Shown in pieces: positions 45,474 through 57,507 of a stretch of 64,000 nucleotides of DNA. A program made the translations under genes and the position numbers. This DNA is from Fasciolopsis buskii (Eukaryota > Platyhelminthes > Trematoda > Plagiorchiida > Fasciolidae): the NCBI GenBank assembly GCA_008360955.1, contig LUCM01010396.1:54382-118381 (forward strand), in the 5' to 3' direction. The stretch's first letter is position 1. Each line of letters starts with the position of its first letter. The notes below the pieces were generated by a model. That model was not told the origin of the DNA. It worked only from the letters and a program-made list of their open reading frames with translations, and made no database searches.

Positions 45474-48400
45474 AAATTGTTACAATGACAAAAATGACCA
45501 GTTCAAGATAGTAAACCTGGGTGGTACGTGGTGTTGTCAACTCCAGCCTACATGACTGGTTGGTGAACGAACTATTTTTGAAACAGTGATGTAGGCGGAT
45601 GCCACAGATTTTACAAAAATATTATGTATTCTCCCGACGTAGTACTGGACAAACTCAGCACAATACATTGAATTTCATCATCCGAAGTTACTGAGTTCTG
45701 TACATCTATCAAAGATTTCCATACAGACGCAAGTTATTCTTGAAACACTGAAAGATCCAAGGCGATTTCTAAAGACTACGATCAAAGCACGGTGGTAGAA
45801 GACTGCCAAATGATTTCCCCACTGAAATTACGCGTGCGTCAAACCTTCACAGGTGGTTGAGACTGAATATTTGTCAGTCGCGACTAGCACATCATTACCT
45901 GAGGCCACTAGGTTTCACTGAAATAGCAGAGAAAACAGGATGGAGTAAATTGCGTTTCATGTGTCATCCGTTTGGAATGGAATTCCTTTTCGCTGCTACT
46001 TCCATTTTCGACAAGGACGGTCGCGTTTGTAATTAACAGGAGAAGGTGCCTTTTGGCATTGTGTCCTCCGAGTGCGCAAACGGTTGTGTGTGTGTGTGTG
46101 TGTATGGTTTGCAATACAACCTTGTTTCACAATGCCAAAACGATTTGGCCCAGCCTGGGGGATTTAAGTTCCATTCTAAATGACTACGTAATTGCATCGA
46201 TCTTTCGGAGAAAATCAATCATTTTCCTTAAGATTCACTTTGACGCTGAATAGAAATTTGTTTGCGTTTGTTTTGTGGCACACGAGATCTGTAATTTTCC
46301 GCTTTTGGCGCACGTTCGAGGGTCTTCGCTTTTGAATCACCTCAGCCGCTCTGCAATTTCTGCTGTAGTTTGTCTTCTCATATATTGTCCTATCGATGCT
46401 ACTTCGGTACGACGATCCATACAATACATTTCTCACATCTGGTTGCCGACTCTGTTCTCTTCACTAAGGGGAGCTCGTCATCCGCGGCTTCAAAATCTGA
46501 TACAAGATATGTGTGGGGTCGCATTACGGACGTCTTCTAAAAGTTATTCGGTGAACGTACACATGAACTGACGATCGTTCATAAACCACGTGAAATGTTT
46601 GGGTAGGAATTGCTTTCACAGTTTCCGCTCGTTATGTTGACCTCGTTTTTGACAGTAAACTGGTGGACTAATCACCTAGGTACCCAGAAGCGTTTCATGC
46701 CAAAATTTCGAGTTCTCGTAAACCGATCACCTAGTCGCACACAAACTGTAGGTGGGTGAATCCTTCACGCGATACGATCATGAATGTAGGGGAATGTCGT
46801 TCGCGATGTCATCCATACCTAATTGAACGATGTCTTTACTAGGCAATTCCAAATCTGTCAGAATGTAGTACAAAGGACTTTTAGGCGGTACGGGTAGCCA
46901 GGTGTTAAAAGGAACTTAAATATACTATAGTACAAAAGGACGACTGTCTTAAGTTCATCACAGGTCTGTGGACTACAGGAATTTATCGATAAGTCCTAGC
47001 CTTTGTAAAATTTGTAAAACATTTTACGGCTGAGCTTGGTGTGTTTTTGCCGGTCTGTCTGTCTATCCATCTGGTGGCCTTTTGAACAAAGCAGGAATAA
47101 CGATGCAAGCGAGGTTAACCAGGCAGCTGGGTCACATCAGTTTCTCATTCCTGTCGGCAAAGACGATGAATAGCCCAGACGACTTCAGCTTGTGAGGTGT
47201 TCAGGGAGGCACATAATCAGCAGGGGGGGGGGACGAAAACCCGGTCCTCCAAAGGTGGGGGTGTGTGTGGCCTAGTTGTGTTCTTGCTATGTCGAAAACA
47301 TTTGTTTTCTGAAGTTGTTTACGCCCGGGCCCCTAAGCGTGAACACATATCGGCGAGTATACAAAACTTTCGGATCGATAATTGATTAAGATCATCCAAA
47401 ATCCTCACCATTCTGTCGATTCCCTTTAGAAATCACTCCAGCGAGCAGAAAGCGGCATGTAACCGATTTGCGGGCATGTATTTATGGGGTATCAAATCAG
47501 AACAAACGAAAGTTTTGTGAGCATCAGAACATGTTTGGGCAAATTCAATGAGAAGGGGCAAAGGTCATCAGGCTCAGGCACACACACACGTCGTGGCATG
47601 GATGGAACATGATTGTGGGAACAGAACATCTAGGAATCAACCTTATCAACAGTGCACATAATACAAGAGGTGAAGTAAATTAGGTTGGTTGGACTTATTT
47701 TGTAATCACGATCCTTCGCGCTGTAGTTAGACCAGTCGTATCGGTTAAACGTCGTTAGTGGCCAAAAGCCGGGGACGGAAGAATAATGTGACAAGGGTTT
47801 TGAAACCGGCCGAATTGTTGCCAACCGGTGGGTCTAAATTAACGTTTAGGTATTCGAATCAGTTATTCACTCTACCCGAATTCCACCCATCCTGGTTAGG
47901 GGTATTGGTACTTAGTATGCTGGGTCACTTGGTGGAATTCGGCAACCGAGAACTTTGAGGTAGATCAAAAAGTACGAAGTGAAAATTATCTCTGGCCAGC
48001 GAAGTTGGACTAAATTTAGCCAATGGCTTATTTCAACCTAACCAGAATTCGTACTTAGCACAATAGACCAGAATTTCAGCAGATACCGATGCAGGACGGA
48101 ATGAGCTCTAACGAGCGGTTGGAAGTAAACAGTAAATTGACAAATCCTTGAGCAGGCAATCGATGTGGTCTGCGAGAACTTCTACAAAAATTGTCCGAGG
48201 AACTTGTTGTCGCGATATCATAATTATTAGTATGGTTAGCCGGAATAAACGCTGCTGATATTAAACAGTCTGCTGTAAAATGTGAGACCATTCATATTCT
48301 GTAAATCCGGAAGGATTAATGCGAAGTAATGAGGAAAATAGTAAATGAAGTAATCATCAAAGGATTTATCAATCAGCTGCTTAAAGCGGAACTATCTCAT

Positions 48401-48604
48401 TCTATAACATGGAAACATCAAGCCGTCTGTTTGAACGTTGGTTTATCACAATCGCTACCTCTAGCGACTTCAATTGGTCGCATTGGCAAGATTTGAATTC
48501 CACCCTGCTTAATAAAGCGAGAACGATCAAAGTAACCTCTGACCAGCCAACACGGTTGTTTTCGTTTTTTGTTGTCATAATGAAACGATTTATATAGTTC
48601 TAGT
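45474..48604. other. No gene recognised; (GT)n at 46084-46104, 10-G run at 47223-47232
   Basis: Frames such as 46275-46571 (+, 98 codons) and 47758-47958 (+) are unrecognised. A GT microsatellite lies at 46084-46104. I see no exon with two good borders. Confidence 0.3.
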
Positions 48605-48930
48605 TAAAGCTCATCTGTCGACCGCCCATGTCTAACAGGCTCATTGTCCCTCCTTTGGCCTTCAGTCCAAGGAATGACTCTGCTCGCATCTGAGCCTGTC
48701 GCAAAAATCAAACCATTTCTCATCTGCCCGAGAACTAGGATGCTTGATTGATTCCGTATTTATCATCTGACTTGCAGTCCGTTTAACTCAAAACCCTGAC
48801 CGTTGTCCAGTTGGTGTCAGGGGTGTTTGCCGATCAGTTCCGACCTTCCGGATATGGTAGTGCTTCATATTTGTACCAATCACCGCACCAAAGCAGTAAC
48901 TTTGCATTTTTCCCCTCCACATTTAGCCTT
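48605..48930. repeat. Dispersed repeat family, copy 2 (partner 22415-22740)
   Basis: Collinear with 22415-22740, as described there. Here the repeat is followed within about 20 bp by a SINE copy, so the two could form a composite unit. The other copy lacks the SINE. Confidence 0.6.
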
Positions 48931-48949
48931 CAATTATACCGCCCATCTG

Positions 48950-49075
48950 GAAACGTTTGAACATGACTGTCGTGGGTTTGAATCTCCCCATCGCCGACCA
49001 CTTCATTCCGGCAGCCTGTATTCTGCGGCGAGCTTTTTTCTGAAAAGCGTGCACCATTGTTCCACTATTAATAAA
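48950..49075 (+). mobile_element. tRNA-derived SINE, old copy with A-rich tail
   Basis: Matches the 30418-30578 copy from its anticodon segment (aaacgtttgaacatga against ggcgtttagacatga) through a worn B box (cgtgggtttgaatctc) to the end 'ccactattaataa', followed by A8. The 5' tRNA half is missing or unrecognisable. Confidence 0.65.
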
Positions 49076-49978
49076 AAAAATGATGATAAATTATTTAAAG
49101 ATAAAAGATTCAATGACAGACTACCAGTATTAAGTTGGTGCTCATCGAAACGCGTGCGTCTTGGTTCAGTAGATGATTCTTAAAAGGCTCAGTGAACAAG
49201 CTACTCTGTAATTCCATAATCTTCACTGGTTAACTGCTTTTGAGAAAGTGTTCAACGACTAATGGCGGTCCTTTACTACACAGTTCTTCTCTGACCTGTT
49301 TTACTAGGACAGTCTAATTAGTCTGATAGTATGTATCGTACTACAGAAGGCAGTCGGACTATAAGTTCCGAATGGTAATGGCTGTGCTAAGGTAGTTTTC
49401 CGAAAGTGCACGTAACTGCTTCGTCAAATTTCAAATGGATGAGTTTAATTCACGCCTAAAATCCAGAAAGGGAAGTGATGACAACGATAGCAAATATACC
49501 CGAACGACTCCCAACATGTCCAGTTCAATAATGAGGCCAAGCAGTTGAGTATTTTCCAACTCTAGATGTATTCTAACCCTGGAACTTTACTGCTATTATC
49601 CTCTGCACTGTCTTAGCTTTATTTTACCTAATATTTTGATCTGAACGACAAATGTCTGTAGTTTTAAGTAACTGGCTGATCTCTGAGTTTTGTTGGATTG
49701 TGAAGAACGGAACTCATACACCGAATGACATGTTAAAATCTTCCCCGAACCAACCGATTGCAAACATTAACAAGCATCAAATCACGTTAGAGTAACAAGA
49801 ATATCGGCGGTTATTAATAAGAGATTCAAGTTTAAGGAGAAGTAGAACGAGCATTTATAGGCGAAGCAGAGGAACCTGGTTGGCAGTTCCTTGTTTCCCA
49901 CTCTTGTAATTTCTGTGCTAATCTTCACCGTTCTTCACCGTGTACCCAAAATAGGTCGGGGTTTTTGACTACTTTTAG
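49076..49978. other. No feature seen
   Basis: Likely intron or intergenic DNA before the next candidate exon. Confidence 0.3.
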
Positions 49979-50171
49979 CGGTGGCACATTGATGCAATTG
50001 TACGCGTATCCCGTGATTTATAAATCGGCCTACCTTCTCTTTGAAATGTTAGGCGCCGCTTGTTTGGGAATGCCGTCGTCCAGCTTGAAAGCATTACCTT
50101 TGCTTTCAGTTGCCGAAATACTGAAAGTCGAGAAAGAAGCTTGTAAGGCGGACCCAGCAATGCGAGCATGA
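49979..50171 (+). CDS. Candidate terminal exon, unidentified
   Basis: Follows an acceptor with a T-rich tract (gtttttgactacttttag), takes one base to finish a codon and reads 63 codons to TGA at 50169-50171. The peptide begins with hydrophobic and aromatic residues (LMQLYAYPVIYKSAYLLFEM) and ends in a charged helix (AEILKVEKEACKADPAMRA). AATAAA lies at 50306-50311. Composition is protein-like, but no family is recognised. The upstream exon, which must end in phase 2, was not found. Confidence 0.35.
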
Positions 50172-50305
50172 TGGCTATTAAGTCCCTTCTTCGGGGAATG
50201 GATGTTGAAGAAAAACCACCAGGTAGAAAGATGCGTTACTCAGTAGATTGACTAAAACCAAAGGCCGCTATCCTAAGAACGAAAACGTAAATCCCATTGA
50301 AGGAG

Positions 50306-50311
50306 AATAAA
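50306..50311 (+). terminator. Candidate polyadenylation signal AATAAA
   Basis: Lies 135 nt downstream of the stop codon at 50171. Confidence 0.35.
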
Positions 50312-50505
50312 TATGGGAATGCGGGCGCTGTAAAATCAGTTCCAAGGTCATATACGTTCCAGAATTTTAGCCCAAATGAAAACTAATACCACTTGGAAAG
50401 AGATCGTGTTCGAATAGGAAGCTTATTATATCTTCAGTCCGAAAATGTCCCGACAAATTTTTGCGAGGAAATATCGACAAGCTCTATCGGTAGATTAACA
50501 TACAG

Positions 50506-50600
50506 CAAACTGTGGAGCATCAGAGTTTCACTGTCCCCAACGGTGGGAATATGATTCACTGGTTTACAAACAATTAGCTAATTTCCCCTATGATTCTTGG
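50506..50600 (+). CDS. Candidate exon, possibly start of a C-type-lectin-like domain
   Basis: Between an acceptor 'attaacatacag' and a consensus donor TGG|gtaagt lie 31 codons in phase 1 to 0. The string FHCPQRWEYDS followed by VYKQLANFPYDSW resembles the first strand of C-type lectin domains (CP..W......CY.......W). The Cys before Tyr is replaced by Val, and no later half of the domain was found. The frame is also open past the donor for 34 more codons. The domain suggestion is inference only. Confidence 0.25.
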
Positions 50601-53600
50601 GTAAGTGTGTCGACAGATAACACGGCAATTAAACATGCAAAAGAGCATTCTGGGAGCTACGTCTACACGCTTTATCGTTTCCCCACGTTATTTCCCCAAG
50701 TATAATCTCAAACATAAAGCCCGGCAGTCTATTAGTTGATACTAACTATCTAAGCAGTTACCCGATTATCATCTGTTGCCGACTGTGTAAATTGTTCTAA
50801 CAGTTCGATTATTCCTAGCTTTGACAGCGATCCCTACGCCGTTCCCAAGCCTAATTTAAGGTGCACACTGACTCAAATGGTGCCAGTAATGAACAATGGT
50901 CTGTGAGACCGAGAATTTCTTTTTATTTCATGTTATATAACTACTGGCTAAATAACTAGTAGTTGCACTCGGCTCGCTAAATGCTTGGTGATTACCACAG
51001 TTTTGTGTTCAATCATGTGGTCTTTCCAGTGCAAGCAAGGAATTCCGTTTGCTATTGGAACCATTTGTGTATCACTTTACCATAAGCACGGTAAACGATC
51101 CACCAGGGCCCAGTTAATGGTTATGGAACAGGTGTCCCATACGTGTTAGTAATATTTACGTGCGGCTGGACAACTTCTGCATGACGGGAGTTGATGGTTC
51201 ACAAGTCCAATGCAAATGTCAGTTATTTGGACGAATCTAAATGCTAATAGTCATCTCTCTTGGTGGGATTTGAACATGCATGAGTGTCTTAGACACTTTA
51301 ACATCATACGTTCTATGTAAGCCAGGAAACAATGCAAAAGTCCAGGTATGGGTCATACTGCTGTCCTGACTAAATTATGTTAACACCTGGAATCCAATTC
51401 GGAATGAGGACGTAACGTATTTACCTACATCCGAACAGTCTCGGAAATCGCCAATTATTCATCAGTTGAATTCACAGACATATATGGTTATATGATGCTC
51501 TTAGTTCAGTGGATCTAAACGTGGAATGTGGCAACGTTTTGGTTTTGTCATCACGTTGACCCAGACAATATTAAGTCATTCAGTTAGGATTTTCAGTTTA
51601 CCAACGAACTGATTTCGTGGTCACCAGTGTAAACCGCGGAGGCACTACGCAACGATTTTATGAAGCTTATTGTAACGAGATACCATGGTTATTCACGCCA
51701 GGTCTAAACAGGGACTGAAATACTGGGTGAATGATTACGAGTCACATAAGCACTTTTGACGCCAGGGTATGCGAAATAAATCTGAACGGCTTATTAAGAG
51801 TAAAGTCAACCCGGTGTGGTATCTATACCCCGACGGAATGCTGCCATCTCCTATCACAGACTGAGGTATTTCATTGACTGAATTGTCAGAAGAGAATGAA
51901 CCACGGTCTGATTGATAAATGCAAGCTCATGTTTTTATGCCATGCCAGATCGCGATCGATTTCCGATAACACAGCTACAGAGAAACCGCGCAACACGTGG
52001 GATCTACTCACAATTGTATGCCAACGGGTTAGGATTTCAAGACAAACAAACCTCGGATGGGTGGCATGGAGAAATCAGAGTGAGCGAACTTGTTTCACAG
52101 TAGAATAATTGTGTAAGCTAGGGTTGCAAACTAACCAACTAGGAAGATCCATCGGTCGACGAGACTAAAAAAACAGTAAAACAAATGAAAAGCAAACTGG
52201 TGATATATATAAATTTACAGTGTAAATGCAAGTTCTTTTTGAACGATAAATAGGATTGCTTATTAGTCTTATTTTGTTATTCGTGCTAGAATTAGGACGA
52301 ACGAACTAATTCGATTTGAATTCGCAACTGATTTCTGATTCGCTATCCGGTGCTCAAATAGACGATCAGGTTTAACGGGGTATCCGTCACCAGCTTCATC
52401 GGTGCTCCAAAATGTTGCTTACAGTTTTCCAATCCTGTTAGGATAAATTCTGTTGAGGGTTAAAGTAATATTCACTTTGGTAGGTTAGTGGAACCCTTCA
52501 GGCAGTTTCCTGAAATATGTTTAAACAATGAAGTAGAACGTGATCAAAATAATTAAAAATGTGTTTCTGCTCAATAAAAATGCCATTTTTCATCAGCTTT
52601 TTAACGACAAACTGCCTAGATAAGAAGTTCGATGCCCGTGACTGATAATATCGATTAAATACACTAGAAGCGGGTTTGCTTACACCACACTTTTTCAGTA
52701 GTAGGAGATTAAATGTGAATTTTCGAATGACTCGTCATGCAGTGCTAACTTCAAATTTGTCAATGAAAATAATGGAAGCGTTGTAGATTTGTTTCATCCT
52801 TGTTAGGAACCATCATCAATGGATGTCCATCATTCCGGAAATAGGGCACGAACGCGGAACGAATGATTGTGAATCAAATAACTTTAGCAAACTTTCAAGT
52901 AACAAAACTATGAACGACTATGCATTAGTGTTTCCGTATCCTACAGAGAAGTTGGACTCTACCTTGAAGTCTTTCATCTGGTCCGTTCAAGGATCTTTGG
53001 TTTGTAAAATCCATTGACGGCTATGGACCCTGTTTCATGTAGTGCTGACTCTGAGTAAACCGCTGAGGACCAGCCTGGTTAGCAAAACGGCCGAGACGTT
53101 CGACTCGCAGTCGTGGGTCTCAGACTCATGTCCCAGTTCCGAAGCAATCGATATGCACTGCCAATGATTCCCAGCAAGAATGAAACGGCTATACAGTTTT
53201 CAACGGCAATTCGGATGTTTGCGATGAACGGTGAATCATTTGAATGTCCCATATCGCCTGGTCTTTGCCGAGAAAAACTGTACTGTAGAAATTACTATAC
53301 TGCTTTTCGTACCCAGGGACGAATGTCCCTAAAGCATTCTGATATGAAGTTCAGGAACTCAGTGCGATGAAGTCCTACATAGTTTGCTGGGCGCTGACAG
53401 TAGCCATTTTGTGACTACAAATCAGTGATATTCCACGGTGTCGTTAGGAGCATGAAAACTCGTCCATCTCCTGTTGAAGGTCACCTTTCCCGAAATCGTC
53501 ACTGGTGAGTTATACCGATGATAATTGCACTGGAGACTTAGAATCAAACGAATTTGAGATCATCTCGATATCGCTTTCAAAATATTGTCGGGTCTTGAAG

Positions 53601-55076
53601 GTGGGGCCAATGCCAGTGTAGTATGCACTCTTTTCAGTGGTAGACTATGCAAACATTTCTGATAACGTCCAACCCAACTGCATCCCAACAACATCTAAAC
53701 CTCCTAAAAGTTGAAAGCCTGGACAAGACACACTGGAGCGACCGCTTTCGCTCCAGCCCATCGTCCTCAAGATCAGCCAGAAATAAAGTTTCGCAAGTAA
53801 GGTTCGCGAGTCAAAATTATGCATACACGTAGTGGTTTATTAGATCGAGAATCGTTTGCCAGATATGTTCCTCCAAACCCAACGACTAATTATTCGTCTG
53901 ATAATCGCTGGGTGCAGACGGGCCCAGCTCGCTGTTCATACTGTAGATTTTCTAATTTCCCATGAAAGTAGATTTATATGACCAACAGATAATCACTCAT
54001 AAAAACATGTGAACACGATATTTCATAACATACTTTCAAAGTAGTATGCAGATATCGCATGAAGGATCATTTTACCTACAACCAATGGTCTACTACTGAA
54101 GGAAGATTTGTATTCCCAGTCACACGGGGAACTTCTGCAAGCGATTTGCTCACATTTAAGTCAAATACAATGACTGCAACGTAAGGCAGGAATGGTAGAC
54201 CAAATACAATGAGCTGATTTTTATGATGTTTAAAAGTCTGATTCTCAGTTCTCAAGCCGGATAGCTTTTGTGCAGAGTTATTCTGTACCGTTTCAACAGT
54301 GAATTTAAAGAAAATACAATTGAAGTGTTCGATGATATGCAAGGCCATGAGATTGGTGCCATTGTTTGAGCAAGGAAACGTCAGTAAACCCATAGTAGAT
54401 TGAATAGGATGTGATATTAGATCAATCCAAGGAAGTCCAGATATGCTCTACTATGCAGAAGCTTGAGTGCTACAATAGTGTCCTATTTAAGACAAAAATT
54501 TGACTTCAGTTAAGCGCTTCACTAATGGATTGGGTTTTGGTGCGGGCGTTTTTTTGGCAGCGGGTAGTTTACGAATACACAAATGGACTGTCTTGTGCAT
54601 AAACCTTCAAAAAATGCTCCTGCTACCAAAGTGGCTGGCTTCTCTTGATCATGCCACAGATGAATCCACGGGGTTTCTGTGCTTTGGGTCGTTCTAAGGG
54701 GGCGACATTATGGATAGTGGTGGAGGTCCACGCCAGAGTACTGCTTCTGGTGCTATTAGAATTCTGCAACGGAAGTTGACACCAAGAGGAATTTTCTGAC
54801 TGTTGTGGGTGGTCTTCATTATGCTCAATGTTAAAAATGTTCATTCAGACTGCGTTCACTGGTGTGCACCCCACTAACCGCCGCATTATTTGAAAAGTGT
54901 GTTGCACAGATGCTAACCCCGACTCAGGTTACTAGGTACTAACCAGTTCGGATATGGACGCTCGTCAGTTAAAATTCTCCTATATCCAACCTTGGATCTC
55001 AACGTTATTAACAGGTTCAAGCTAACCCACATGCTTAACTACTGCAAAGCAAAATTCTTACTATTCAGTTTGGCAT
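50601..55076. other. No gene recognised
   Basis: Overlapping + frames occur at 51896-52108 and 53113-53370. A short open block before a good donor (CACTG|gtgagt, 53505) has an acceptor about 55 nt upstream. None carries a recognisable motif. The minus frame at 54076-54393 (105 codons) is unsupported. A faint tRNA-like string (gttcgactcgcagtcgtggg) lies near 53098. Confidence 0.25.
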
Positions 55077-55256
55077 CACCATCATGATCGTTCAGCGTTA
55101 AACAGCAAGGCAAGCCTCACTGAGATCGCTGCATTTTTCCCGAGGTTACACGTTTCTATAAAAAGACTGAAAACTCAAAGGGAAAAGGGAGTGGGCCTGC
55201 GTAGGCGGGGGAAGATAAGATGCTGCTGCAGCCGACACACGGAATACAGTCTAACT
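55077..55256. repeat. Dispersed repeat shared with 17976-18139
   Basis: Same family as the segment inside the TA-flanked element. It begins about 30 bp from the 3' limit of the RTE-like fossil (minus strand) and could be an unrelated insertion or part of a chimeric element. Confidence 0.7.
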
Positions 55257-55284
55257 TGAGTGTCTATCTAGTGCGCGTTATGCA

Positions 55285-55740
55285 TGATCCGCGGACTTCA
55301 ACAAGCACACAACGTCATCTGCGTAATCTAGATTACACAGCTTTCCTCATTTCCCAGTTCGACTCCTGCATCCTGGAGACCTCCCAAGGCATCTTCCATC
55401 ACCTCGTCCATGACGAAGTTTGACAGGAATGGGGAGATGGGACACCCTTGTCGAACGCCACTAGTCGTTTCGAATGAACCTGACAATTCACCGTATACCC
55501 CACGCGACCATAGGTATACAAGTATAATGCTCGCAACAGGTTTACGAACTTCGTTGGCATACCCTTCAAGTGGAGAGCACTGAGTAGTGCTGGTTGATCC
55601 ACGGAGTCGAAGGCACCTTTCAGGTCGAAAAAGACTACGAACGTGGGGCGGCGATTCTCCAGGAACTATCGAAGAGCGAATATCGATGCAACCTCGACCT
55701 GGACGAAATCCGGCCTGCTATTCGCGGATGTCGCTCTCGC
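55285..55740 (-). mobile_element. RTE-like LINE fossil with preserved YADD box
   Basis: Minus-strand frames give, in order, QAGFRPGRGCID (RT motif 0), VVFFDLKGAFDSVDQPALL (motif A), GVRQGCPISPF (motif B, reached by frameshift), MDEVMEDALGGLQ and LDYADDVVCLL (motif C with both catalytic Asp). There are at least two frameshifts and one stop, so it is inactive. It is clearly better preserved than the fossil at 19 kb. The element stops abruptly after motif C next to another repeat. Confidence 0.88.
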
Positions 55741-57507
55741 GAACTGGTGTCAAACGAGGCAGCATTATCGAAGCTGTTTAGTTTGCGGTTATTAGTAGTA
55801 GGGGATTATGTATTTTGTTTTCCTTTCAGTCGTCAATGTTTCAGGCGACGCCCACCTCTTCCATACTGCTTCCCAAACAGCACATGGTCAAAAGCTTGTG
55901 AGGTTATTAGCGTTGGGATACTCCATTGATAACGCGAGTTACACAGCTGTTCACAAAATTAAATAGTATTTAATAATTTATTCGTTTTTTGTATTTTGTG
56001 GAAAAGAACTCTTGATACAATAAACCCACTCGTTTGTTTCGTAACTGGGGGGGGGCACACAAGTTCGCGTTGTAGATATGCAACGATATCTGTCAAACAT
56101 TGCCGAATATATTGTAAACACTCATCTTTCAATAACACAGCATGATCGAAATACTTGACAATTTATCGACCTTTCGGTTTTCACGGATAAACGTTTTCAA
56201 GTGAGCGAAGGCGGGATGAAATCCAAGGACAAACAGTTGGGTGTTAAACATGGCGCGGGAAAATAAAAATTCATCTATAACGTTTCACATGACGCATCGT
56301 TATTTGGATACATTGTCAACCGAATTCGGTTCAGTTACAGTTATTGTTGAATTTAGTTCATCCTAGTTTGTTGTCAGGTCACGTTATCCTGACCTTTGGA
56401 CGGTATTTATCTACGGTCACAGCTTGTAATTTTCGATTAGGATGAATTTGAATTCATCAGCTTAATATTGGCTGGTATCTGATTTTCAAATACCATCATG
56501 TAACAGTGTTTAGGAGACAATGATAGTCTAGGATGAAACGCTTTCAGTTAGAATTTATCACCTTCTAAGCAGAGAGCGAACTATTTGAACAAGTATTGCA
56601 GACGGAGGAAGTCTCGCAATGCGATGAGATCCACCATTATTGAAGACGCCACTTTGATGAAAAATCCTGTCCAAGAGTTGAGCTCAGTAACACCGAGGTA
56701 CTTCATTGAGGTCGGTTGCAGCTCTGCGGGTGTTAAACAACTAACAGTGGTAAAGAATTCAGCAACATTACATGGGTATGCCAATCTTCAGATTGTAGAT
56801 GTTCCAGTCAACCTAACATCGAGACGGATTATACATGCCAATAAGTTTACCAGGTAATCTCGGCTTCAGATTACCTTCACCATCAGAAGACACATCCAAG
56901 ATGCAGAACGCCATCTAATTATGGATACCTTGCTGCACTCTTTTTCAGATCTGTCCATGATATCTATCAGAGTGTGGAAAATATCTAGAGGAGTAATAAA
57001 ACAACAAGGTGGTTATCTCCCTTCTTTCAAACCATACTAGTTAACGACAAGCTCACTTATTTTACGTCACTGGAACCATGATGCCTGCTCTCGTGGACTG
57101 GTAGTTATTTCATAAGTGATTTTACTTTATTAATCAACGGATTAAAGCATCATACGTGACTTTCACACCGTAAGACCTACTCAGATTCGTCTCCAGCATC
57201 CGTCATGTAACGCGTATCCAGTCAATTCAAAATGCAAAAGACAAGTACTTGGGCGCTATTCTTCGACACTGCATTTATAAATGTATAAGAGATTAGTAAA
57301 CCAAACCTCAAGCGTGAGGAGCCAAAGTTCGAAGGAAATTCCACACATATGTCAAATTCAACTGGTAGCATGGTGAGCCAACCTGGTAATAACCATAGTA
57401 AGATCAATGGTGAGACTAACGACGACTCAAACAAAGTCAGACACTTGGGCATATACGCGTGAGTGCTCAGTGTTTCGGGGATGGTGAGAGTTCACAATGA
57501 ATTCCAG
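55741..57507. other. No gene recognised; 9-G run at 56047-56055
   Basis: A + frame at 56585-56857 ends near a donor (ACCAG|gtaatc) and contains LQIVDVPVNLTSRRI, but its phase does not fit the exon at 57508. The rest is featureless apart from the G run. Confidence 0.25.

Noticed and set aside
55594..55929. 111-codon + frame overlapping the LINE fossil
   Set aside because: It is the antisense shadow of the RTE-like reverse-transcriptase fossil, which has clear motifs on the minus strand.
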